A stretch of 9,844 nt of DNA from Gammaproteobacteria bacterium. Lineage in GTDB: Bacteria > Pseudomonadota > Gammaproteobacteria > SZUA-229. Positions 1 through 6,625 of the stretch are shown here, in pieces; the stretch's first letter is position 1; the number at the start of each line of letters is the position of its first letter. A program made the position numbers and the translations under genes. The stretch is taken from NCBI GenBank assembly GCA_026998145.1, contig JALTRC010000409.1, positions 1 through 9,844 of the forward strand, in the 5' to 3' direction. The notes beneath the pieces were generated by a model that ran no database searches, was not told where the DNA came from, and worked only from the letters and a program-made list of their open reading frames with translations.

Positions 1-463
1 GGGGAAAGCTGTTGATATGCCGCTGAGGCTCCACTATGCCCACACGATCCAGCAATTCAATAGCCTGTTTTGCCGCCTGCGCCTTATTTAAGTTGCGGTG
101 CAAAATCAACGGTTCAATCAGCTGGGCACCGACCGGGTATACCGGATTCAAAGAGGTCATGGGCTCCTGAAAAATCATGGAAATATCACGGCCACGAATC
201 GCTCGCATGGATGGCTCATTCAAACCCAGAATATCCTGCCCCTGAAACAAAATCTGCCCACTGGGATAAGTCACCTTATGCTCATCATGTAAACGCAGCA
301 GAGATAAAGCGGTGACTGATTTACCGGAACCGGACTCCCCTACCAGAGCAATATTTTTCCCCTGTGGAATGTCAAAGCTGATGTTATTTACCGCGCGGAT
401 TTTTTTATCCGGCGTATGAAATTCCACACTGAGATCTTTTATCTGAATTAAAGGATCTGTCAT
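1..463 (-). CDS. yejF: YejF-type ABC transporter ATP-binding subunit, N-terminal part (runs off the window)
   Basis: This is the energising subunit of a peptide ABC importer. It hydrolyses ATP on the cytoplasmic face to drive the YejB/YejE permease pair. The reading frame opens at an ATG (461-463) and stays open for 154 codons to the left edge. Visible motifs are Walker A GESGSGKS at residues 42-49 and the Q-loop FQEPMTSLNP with Gln99. The ABC signature and Walker B would lie beyond the edge. The start MTDPLIQIKDLSVEF and the Q-loop type are those of the Dpp/Opp/Yej peptide family. The YejF name rests on gene order A-B-E-F; family members are usually about 530 residues with two fused nucleotide-binding domains, which cannot be checked here. 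The start lies 1 bp after the yejE stop, with GAGG 5 nt upstream, so it is almost certainly the last gene of the yej operon. Confidence 0.9.
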   Translation of the reverse strand, partial: MTDPLIQIKDLSVEFHTPDKKIRAVNNISFDIPQGKNIALVGESGSGKSVTALSLLRLHDEHKVTYPSGQILFQGQDILGLNEPSMRAIRGRDISMIFQEPMTSLNPVYPVGAQLIEPLILHRNLNKAQAAKQAIELLDRVGIVEPQRHINSFP

Positions 464-464
464 A

Positions 465-1493
465 CTAACCTCGGCGCGTATCCAGGGCTTCGCGCAGGGC
501 TTCACCAATAAAGATCAATAACATCAATGTGCCCACCAGCACCACGAAGGTGCTGATGGATAACCACCAGGCTTCAATATTTTCTTTTCCCTGAGACAGT
601 AATTCACCCAGACTGGGCGTTGACGGGGGAACCCCCAGTCCCAGAAAATCCAGACTGGTAAGCGCCAGAATGGCGCCGGAAATTCGAAAGGGTAAAAAGG
701 TAATCACCGGCGTCATACTATTGGGCAACAGGTGTCGCCACATAATGGACTGATTGGATAAACCCAGGGCTTTGGCAGCGCGTACATAATCCAGATTACG
801 GGATTTTAGAAACTCGGCGCGCACATAGTCGGATAAACCCATCCAGCCAAACAGGGATAATAAAATAATCAGCAAGCCGACACTGGGCTGAAAAATTGAA
901 GCAAAAATAATCAGCAGATAAAGCTCTGGCATGGAGCCCCAGACTTCAATAAAACGCTGAAAAAACAAATCAACCCGGCCACCAAAATAACCCTGAATGG
1001 CACCGGCTAAAATCCCCACCGCTGTACCGATAAAAGTCAGAATAAAAGCAAACACCACAGACAGACGAAAACCGTAAATCAGGCGAGCCAGTACATCACG
1101 CCCCCGATCATCTGTGCCGAGTAAATTTCTCTCGGAGGGTGGCGCCGGATTGGGCAGTTCGGAAGCGTAGTTAATGGTGTCATAACTGTTGGGGTTTAAT
1201 GGCTCCAGCATCCAGTTACCATTATGGGTGAGAATATTTCGCAGATATTCATCCTGATAATCCGCCTCGGTTTCAAAGTCGCCCCCGAAGGTGGTTTCCG
1301 GGTAGGACTTAAAAACCGGAAAATAATACTCACCCTGATAATGCACCAGCAAAGGTTTATCATTGCTGAGCACTTCGGCAAACAAACTTAAAACAAACAG
1401 AATCGAAAAAATCCACAGGCTATAAAAGCCGCGACGATTTTTTTTAAACCGATACCAGGCGCGCCTGCCGGGTGAAGCATGGGCATAGTCCAT
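465..1493 (-). CDS. yejE: YejE-type peptide ABC transporter permease
   Basis: This is an inner-membrane permease that pairs with YejB to form the channel of the peptide importer. The 342 residues match the usual YejE length of about 340. The cytoplasmic N-terminus is basic (RRAWYRFKKNRR, from residue 10) and is followed by a membrane segment at about 24-43. A long periplasmic insertion at about 45-120 is the feature that separates YejE from DppC/OppC. The family motif GTDDRGRDVLARLIYG lies at 126-141. Further membrane segments at about 145-165, 190-215 and 315-332 surround the EAA loop (VRAAKALGLSNQSIMWRHLLPN, about 237-258), which docks on the ATPase. The ATG overlaps the yejB stop by one base (TAATG), with GGAG 8 nt upstream, indicating translational coupling. 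In Escherichia coli YejABEF takes up oligopeptides and the antibiotic peptide microcin C; using the same substrates here is inference. Confidence 0.93.
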   Translation of the reverse strand: MDYAHASPGRRAWYRFKKNRRGFYSLWIFSILFVLSLFAEVLSNDKPLLVHYQGEYYFPVFKSYPETTFGGDFETEADYQDEYLRNILTHNGNWMLEPLNPNSYDTINYASELPNPAPPSERNLLGTDDRGRDVLARLIYGFRLSVVFAFILTFIGTAVGILAGAIQGYFGGRVDLFFQRFIEVWGSMPELYLLIIFASIFQPSVGLLIILLSLFGWMGLSDYVRAEFLKSRNLDYVRAAKALGLSNQSIMWRHLLPNSMTPVITFLPFRISGAILALTSLDFLGLGVPPSTPSLGELLSQGKENIEAWWLSISTFVVLVGTLMLLIFIGEALREALDTRRG

Positions 1494-2548
1494 TACTCTG
1501 ACTCCACCGCATCAAACTGGATTCGCGGATCAATCAGCACATAGCTTAAATCCGCCAGCAGTTTGGCAATCAAACCTAACAGGGTGTACAGATACAGGGT
1601 TCCCAACACCACCGGGTAATCCCGTTTTAATACAGATTCATAGGACAGCAGCCCTAAGCCATCCAGAGAAAAAATGGTTTCAATCAATAAACTGCCGGTA
1701 AAAAAAGCGCCAATAAAAGCGGCAGGGAAGCCGGTTACCAGTGGAATAATCGCATTGCGAAAAACATGTTTGTAGAGCACTTCGTTTTCCGACAGGCCTT
1801 TGGCCCGGGCGGTTAGCACATACTGTTTGCGAATCTCTTCAATAAAACTGTTTTTGGTGAGCATGGTCATGACCGCAAAGCTGCCAATCACCGAGGCGAT
1901 AATCGGCAACACCATATGCCATAAATAGTCGGTAATCTGTTTATACCAGGGCAGACTGTCCCAGTTATCCGATACCAGACCGCGCAGGGGAAACACATCC
2001 CAGAAACTGCCGCCGCCAAACAGCACCAGCAAAGTGATACCTAAAACAAAACCGGGAATGGCATAGCCGATTAAAATCAATGTACTGGTAATCACATCAA
2101 AGCGACTGCCGTCTCGAACGGCCTTGGCTATGCCTAATGGAATACAGGTTAAATAGACAATAAAAAATGACCAGACACCGATACTGATAGACACGGGCAG
2201 TTTGGATTTCACCAGCTCGATAACCGACTTATTATGAAAATAACTGTCGCCCAGATCAAAGCGGGCATAGTTAATCATCATATCAAAAAAGCGTTCATAG
2301 GCCGGTTTATCAAAACCGTATAATTTGTTCAGCTTTGCAGTCTGTTCTTCCGACAGGCCTTTGGCACCCCGATACAAACCTTCTGTACCACTACTGGCCT
2401 CCCCCCCATGAGCGCGCCCCTGCATCTGACTAATAAGCTGTTCCACCGGCCCGCCGGGCACAAACTGGGTGACAATAAATGTCATCAACATAACGCCAAT
2501 TAATGTAGGGATCATCAACAACAGGCGTTTCGTAATATAAGCTGCCAT
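1493..2548 (-). CDS. yejB: YejB-type peptide ABC transporter permease
   Basis: This is the second inner-membrane permease of the Yej peptide importer. Its 351 residues compare with about 364 in E. coli. The N-terminus MAAYITKRLLLMIPTLIGV is typical of DppB/OppB permeases: one membrane segment at 8-30 ending in FVPGGP. A hydrophilic periplasmic stretch at about 35-110 follows, including a Gly/Ser-rich part at 44-63. Core membrane segments lie at about 120-140, 152-178, 212-230, 268-292 and 313-335. The EAA loop that contacts YejF is at about 244-266 (LTARAKGLSENEVLYKHVFRN). The ATG is 3 bp after the yejA stop (TAA TTT ATG) without a clear Shine-Dalgarno sequence, so translation probably depends on ribosomes finishing yejA. 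The stop codon is shared with the yejE start. Confidence 0.93.
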   Translation of the reverse strand: MAAYITKRLLLMIPTLIGVMLMTFIVTQFVPGGPVEQLISQMQGRAHGGEASSGTEGLYRGAKGLSEEQTAKLNKLYGFDKPAYERFFDMMINYARFDLGDSYFHNKSVIELVKSKLPVSISIGVWSFFIVYLTCIPLGIAKAVRDGSRFDVITSTLILIGYAIPGFVLGITLLVLFGGGSFWDVFPLRGLVSDNWDSLPWYKQITDYLWHMVLPIIASVIGSFAVMTMLTKNSFIEEIRKQYVLTARAKGLSENEVLYKHVFRNAIIPLVTGFPAAFIGAFFTGSLLIETIFSLDGLGLLSYESVLKRDYPVVLGTLYLYTLLGLIAKLLADLSYVLIDPRIQFDAVESE

Positions 2549-2551
2549 AAA

Positions 2552-4348
2552 TTATTTTATCGACCAGGTTTTCAGTAACCAGCTGGTAGGATCATAATAA
2601 AGAGGTAAAGTTTTCGGCAGAATAAATTTATTCCAGTAGGCAATGCGATGCACATTGATATACCAGTTGGGCACCAGATATTCCTGATGCAATAACACCC
2701 GATCCAGCGCCCGGCAGGCAATCACCAGTTGATGACGATTTTCTGCGCCAATCACCTTGCCCACCAGGGCATCGACTACCGGATGGGCGATACCCGGAAA
2801 ATTCCGGCTACCCGGCTGTTCCGCCGAAATCGAGGCAAACATATTGCGCAGCTCATTACCCGGTGATGCGGACTCCGGGAAGCTGGCCACCACCATATCA
2901 AATTCAAAATTTCTTAAGCGCCGCTCATAAAGGGAAGCATCCACTGTGCGGTAATGAATATCCACTCCCAGCTTTTTCAGGTTACGGGCATAGGGCGCGA
3001 TAATGCGTTCAAAACCTTTTTGAATCAGCATAAACTCAAATTCAAATTTCTCACCCTTGCCATTACGTAACACCCCGTCTTTAACTTTCCAGCCGGCTTC
3101 GGCCAGCAGTTTTTTGGCCTGGCGTAAATTCCTGCGCAAAGATGAGGGGGGCTTTGTCGTTGGTGCTGTCCACACCTTATTAAAAACATCAGGGGATAGT
3201 TGTGATTCGTATTGTTTTAATAAGGCCAGTTCTTCACCTTCCGGCAGGCCACTGGATGCCAGCTCGGAATTACTAAAATAACTTTCATTGCGCACATACT
3301 GATTATAAAAAAGGTGACTGTTTGACCATTCAAAATCCAGCGCCAGCGTTAAAGCTCTGCGTACCCGTTTATCTTTAAAGAGTTTTTTGCGGGTATTAAA
3401 AACAAAGCCCTGCATGCCCGCATTGTTTTTATGTTTCAGTTCAGCCTTAATAATCTCGCCAGATTTGTAACGTGGCCCTACATGATCCCGCGCCCAGCGT
3501 TTGGAGTGGTTTTCATAAAAGAAATCAAACTCACCGGCTTTAAACGCTTCCAGTGCTACGGTGGTGTCCTTGTAATATTTATATACCACCGTATCAAAGT
3601 TATACATGCCCTTGCGAACCGGCAGATCTTTTGCCCAGTAATCGGGATTGCGCTTATAGCGGATCTGTTTACCCACCTGAAAATCATCTACCACATAGGG
3701 GCCACTGCTAATGGGCTTGATTTCAGAGATCTTGTCAAAGGCCTGATCCCCCAGCCAGTCTTTTGAAAAGATCGGGATACTGCCAATAATTAAATGCAGT
3801 TCCGGATTGCGTTTTTTAAAATCAAAACGGATGCGTTGTTTATCCAGCACCACCGCCTGTTTGACATCCCCGTAATAAAAACGGTACTGGGGGTGTGCCT
3901 GATCACTCATTAAAACATCAAAGGAAAATTTAACATCATCTGCCGTAACCGGTTTGTTATTGGAAAAGCGGGCTTTGGGATTAATATGAAAAGTCACTGA
4001 CAGTTTATCGTCTGCCAGTTGAATATCATCAGCCAGTAAGCCATAGCTGCTAAAGGGTTCATCCAGCGATTTTTCCAGCAGGGTTTCAAATACCAGCCCA
4101 AGACCTTCTACCGATATGCCTTTTAATATATAGGGATTTAAACTGTCAAAGGTGCCAAAGCCGGAAAGCACCAGTCGCCCGCCTTTTTTAGCCTGGGGAT
4201 TTACATAATCAAAATGTTTAAAATCAGGCCCGTATTTGGGGGTATAACCCATGGCCATTGCCGGTACGGCCTGAACCTGCTGGCTTAACAGACTTAAAAC
4301 CAGAACAAAAAAAACAATCAGGGGGTGCAATCCTGTTTTTAACGGCAT
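2552..4348 (-). CDS. yejA: YejA-type periplasmic peptide-binding protein
   Basis: This is the extracytoplasmic solute-binding protein that captures peptides in the periplasm and delivers them to YejB/YejE. The 598 residues match YejA (about 600) and the SBP_bac_5 family. A Sec signal peptide is visible: a short basic start (MPLKTG), a hydrophobic core at about 10-22, and a likely signal peptidase I site after VQA at residue 27. The mature start, with GYTPKYGPDFKHFDYVNPQAKKGG, is the typical beginning of YejA proteins. YKRNPDYWAK at about 232-241 is the family's usual core motif. No lipobox cysteine is seen, so it should be soluble rather than lipid-anchored. The start is supported by the signal peptide and by GGGA 8 nt upstream. 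It is the first gene of the yejABEF operon and diverges from fabI across 84 bp. Confidence 0.94.
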   Translation of the reverse strand: MPLKTGLHPLIVFFVLVLSLLSQQVQAVPAMAMGYTPKYGPDFKHFDYVNPQAKKGGRLVLSGFGTFDSLNPYILKGISVEGLGLVFETLLEKSLDEPFSSYGLLADDIQLADDKLSVTFHINPKARFSNNKPVTADDVKFSFDVLMSDQAHPQYRFYYGDVKQAVVLDKQRIRFDFKKRNPELHLIIGSIPIFSKDWLGDQAFDKISEIKPISSGPYVVDDFQVGKQIRYKRNPDYWAKDLPVRKGMYNFDTVVYKYYKDTTVALEAFKAGEFDFFYENHSKRWARDHVGPRYKSGEIIKAELKHKNNAGMQGFVFNTRKKLFKDKRVRRALTLALDFEWSNSHLFYNQYVRNESYFSNSELASSGLPEGEELALLKQYESQLSPDVFNKVWTAPTTKPPSSLRRNLRQAKKLLAEAGWKVKDGVLRNGKGEKFEFEFMLIQKGFERIIAPYARNLKKLGVDIHYRTVDASLYERRLRNFEFDMVVASFPESASPGNELRNMFASISAEQPGSRNFPGIAHPVVDALVGKVIGAENRHQLVIACRALDRVLLHQEYLVPNWYINVHRIAYWNKFILPKTLPLYYDPTSWLLKTWSIK

Positions 4349-4371
4349 ATTATCAATCCCAATACGGGTAG

Positions 4372-4400
4372 TTATTATTTTTGCAAGCCCGTAATATACT
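4372..4400 (+). promoter_or_regulatory. Candidate fabI promoter
   Basis: A -10-like TATACT (4395-4400) lies 17 bp after a poor -35 match TTATTA (4372-4377). Transcription would start near 4407, giving a leader of about 26 nt that contains the fabI ribosome-binding site. On the minus strand the same AT core reads TATATT (4393-4398) and could be the -10 of yejA, so the two divergent promoters may overlap. This is motif matching only; no operator was recognised. Confidence 0.35.
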
Positions 4401-4420
4401 ATGACAAAACAATAATGGAT

Positions 4421-4425
4421 AGGAG
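4421..4425 (+). promoter_or_regulatory. Ribosome-binding site that sets the fabI start
   Basis: AGGAG is followed by a 7-nt spacer and the ATG at 4433. An in-frame ATG at 4415 lies upstream of and partly against this site, has no comparable Shine-Dalgarno sequence, and would add six residues (MDRSRG) absent from FabI proteins. The ATG at 4433 begins MGFLTGKR, the family's standard N-terminus. Confidence 0.85.
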
Positions 4426-4432
4426 TCGTGGC

Positions 4433-5227
4433 ATGGGTTTTCTAACCGGTAAACGGGCTTTAATTTTTGGTGTGGCCAGTAATCGTTCAATTGCCTGGGG
4501 TATTGCGCAGGCAATGCACGATCAGGGCTGTGAACTGGCATTTACCTATCAGAATGATCGTCTCCGTGAACGGGTTGAAAAATTTGCCGGCCAGCTGGAT
4601 TCCGATATTGTGCTGCCCTGTAATGTGGAAGATGATGATGAAATCGAAGCAGTTTTCGAGCATCTGGATGATTACTGGGATAGCTTTGACATTATTATCC
4701 ATTCTGTCGCCTATGCACCCAAGGAATTACTGGAAGGGGATTATTTAGATAACCTGACCCGTGATGGTTTTAATACGGCCCACGATATTAGTTCCTATAG
4801 TCTGGCCGCCATTGCAAAAGCCGGCCGCCATATGATGCAAAATCGCCCTGACGCAGCCATTGTCACCTTAAGTTATCTGGGCGCAGTGCGAACCTTTTCC
4901 GGTTATAACGTGATGGGGCTGGCAAAAGCCAGCCTGGAAGCCAATGTGCGATACCTGGCTAATAATCTGGGCCCGGAAGGTATTCGGGTTAATGCGATTT
5001 CTGCCGGGCCGATTAAAACACTGGCCGCATCCGGTATTGGCGGCTTTGGAAAAATACTCAGCCATGTGGAAAACAATGCGCCATTGCGACGCAATGTGAC
5101 GATTGAAGATGTGGGCAACTCAGCTGCGTTTTTAAGCTCGGAACTGGCCAGGGGCATTACCGGCGAAGTGCTTTATGTGGATAGCGGATTTAATATTGTG
5201 GGGCTGATGACCAACGCAGAGGAATAG
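4433..5227 (+). CDS. fabI: Enoyl-[acyl-carrier-protein] reductase (NADH), FabI
   Basis: This enzyme performs the last step of each fatty-acid elongation cycle, reducing trans-2-enoyl-ACP with NADH in the cytoplasm. FabI is the target of triclosan and related inhibitors. From the ATG at 4433 it has 264 residues, the usual size. It is an atypical short-chain dehydrogenase: the nucleotide-binding start is FGVASNRSIAWGIA (12-25), and the catalytic set is Tyr148, Tyr158 and Lys165 (SYLG, GYNVMGLAK). SAGPIKTLAASGI (190-202) forms the substrate-loop region and Phe205 is kept. Position 93, where E. coli has Gly and resistance changes are known, is Ala here, as I recall for Staphylococcus FabI. The stretch AVRTFSG (151-157) departs from the common AERxxPN. 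The gene stands alone on the plus strand, divergent from yejA and convergent with the symporter-ppiD pair, 93 bp from the symporter stop. Function is secure; inhibitor sensitivity is not predictable. Confidence 0.96.
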   Translation: MGFLTGKRALIFGVASNRSIAWGIAQAMHDQGCELAFTYQNDRLRERVEKFAGQLDSDIVLPCNVEDDDEIEAVFEHLDDYWDSFDIIIHSVAYAPKELLEGDYLDNLTRDGFNTAHDISSYSLAAIAKAGRHMMQNRPDAAIVTLSYLGAVRTFSGYNVMGLAKASLEANVRYLANNLGPEGIRVNAISAGPIKTLAASGIGGFGKILSHVENNAPLRRNVTIEDVGNSAAFLSSELARGITGEVLYVDSGFNIVGLMTNAEE

Positions 5228-5320
5228 CTTTCCGGTTTGTTTTATACAGACTGCTGTTGCAGATATTTTCCGCGACCTGCATTTAAAATATTTTTTATTT
5301 TCCATCAAAGATAATGGCAA

Positions 5321-6625
5321 TCAGAGTTTCCTTAACTCTGTTACATCCCCTTGCAGGATACCCTCTTCCCCTTCCAGACGCCCGATGACCACTGCGGCAA
5401 CAGAATCACTGAATACATTCACTGCGGTACGACACATATCCAGTACCCGATCCACCGCCAGTATCAGCCCCACCGCTTCCATTGGCAGTCCAATGGTTGC
5501 CAGAATAATACTAATGGCCACCAGACTGGCTGATGGTATTCCCGCGACACCCAGGGAGGTAACCAGCGCTACCAGCACAATGGTAAACTGGGTGAGAAAA
5601 CTTAAATCCAGTCCATAAGCCTGGGCGATAAACATCGCCGCCACACACTCATACAGTGCGGTGCCATCCATATTAACCGTGGCCCCTAAAGGCAGGGTAA
5701 AACTGCTGACCTTATTGGACACACCCGCTCGCTGTTCCACACAGTCCATGGTTAATGGCAGGGTTGCAGAAGATGAGCTGGTTGAGAAAGCGGTTAATAG
5801 TGCCGGGCTCATAGCCTGATAATGCAATTTGGGTTTTACCCTGGCGATATATTTTAAGATTAACGACATGGTAAAAAGAAAATGTACAGCCAGCGCCAGC
5901 AAAACCGTAGCAAAGAAAATCATCAGCGGTTTGAATGCATCTAAACCGGAAACCGCAACAACTTTCGCCACTAATGCGAATACACCAATGGGCGCAAATT
6001 TCATCACCCAGTCGGTCATTTCCATCATTACATCCAGCACCGCCTGCCAGAAGTTTTTCAGGGTCGTGGCCTGTGGATCCTTAATGCGTGTAAGAAAATA
6101 ACCGAACAGTAAGCTGAAAAAAATCAGCCCCAGCATTTTTCCTTCAGCTGCGGCGGATACGATATTCGTTGGTACCATTCGCAAAAAAACCGCGACTATA
6201 TCGGCGCCTCCCTTACCCTCAACCTTTTCAGAAATATGACTGGGCAACTCAGATAAGCCAATCGCCTCTTTTGCCGGAGCGCCGTCAATAATGCCGGGAT
6301 TAGTGAGGTTTACAATAAGCAGGCCGGTTAAGATAGCAAGCAGACTTGTGGTGGCATAGTAAACCAGCGTTTTGCCCCCCAGACGCCCAAGGGTTTCGCC
6401 TGAACCTATGCCCATCATGCCCACAATAATCGAAGAAACGATCAGTGGCACAATCAGCATTTTTAGTGCGTTAAGAAATAAGGTACCAAAAAAATCATAT
6501 AGCTGATAAAAGCTGACACCAAACAGGCCGGCATCTTTACCCGACAGAGCGCCGGCAATAACCGCCAGTAAAAGTGCAATTAATATCTGCCAGTGCAGTG
6601 CCAGCTGGCGATATTTTTTAATCAT
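5321..6625 (-). CDS. SDF-family (DAACS) dicarboxylate / acidic amino-acid:cation symporter
   Basis: This is an inner-membrane secondary transporter of the GltP/DctA/Glt-Ph family that imports aspartate, glutamate or C4-dicarboxylates with Na+ or H+. The 434 residues are a normal family length. Early membrane segments lie at about 13-30, 45-72 and 88-107. The serine-rich hairpin-1 tip is STSSSSATLP (281-290), the unwound helix-7 motif is NMDGT (318-322), and the hairpin-2 tip is GIPSAS (362-367). Helix 8 carries Asp392, Asp396, Arg399 and Asn403 in VDRVLDMCRTAVNV. Arg399 matches the Glt-Ph arginine that holds the substrate side-chain carboxylate, which favours an acidic substrate over a neutral one. 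Whether aspartate, glutamate or succinate is preferred cannot be told, so no symbol is given. The ATG overlaps the ppiD stop (TAATG) and has no clear Shine-Dalgarno sequence, implying coupling to ppiD translation. Confidence 0.92.
   Translation of the reverse strand: MIKKYRQLALHWQILIALLLAVIAGALSGKDAGLFGVSFYQLYDFFGTLFLNALKMLIVPLIVSSIIVGMMGIGSGETLGRLGGKTLVYYATTSLLAILTGLLIVNLTNPGIIDGAPAKEAIGLSELPSHISEKVEGKGGADIVAVFLRMVPTNIVSAAAEGKMLGLIFFSLLFGYFLTRIKDPQATTLKNFWQAVLDVMMEMTDWVMKFAPIGVFALVAKVVAVSGLDAFKPLMIFFATVLLALAVHFLFTMSLILKYIARVKPKLHYQAMSPALLTAFSTSSSSATLPLTMDCVEQRAGVSNKVSSFTLPLGATVNMDGTALYECVAAMFIAQAYGLDLSFLTQFTIVLVALVTSLGVAGIPSASLVAISIILATIGLPMEAVGLILAVDRVLDMCRTAVNVFSDSVAAVVIGRLEGEEGILQGDVTELRKL
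5322..5340 (-). other. Hairpin at the 3' end of the symporter gene
   Basis: A perfect 7-bp stem, CAGAGTT/AACTCTG with a 5-nt loop, includes the symporter stop codon. On the minus strand it is not followed by a T-run, so it does not qualify as a standard intrinsic terminator. It may protect the mRNA 3' end or be incidental. The convergent 5228-5320 gap contains AT-rich sequence (about 5282-5301) but no better terminator for fabI. Confidence 0.3.

Noticed and set aside
3431..3766. A 111-codon plus-strand open frame opposite yejA
   Set aside because: It lies entirely inside the well-supported yejA gene on the other strand, has no recognisable motif, and is explained as a shadow frame.
4415..4432. 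Upstream ATG that would extend FabI by six residues (MDRSRG)
   Set aside because: The AGGAG site sits between this ATG and the one at 4433, and FabI proteins begin MGFL; the extension has no family support.
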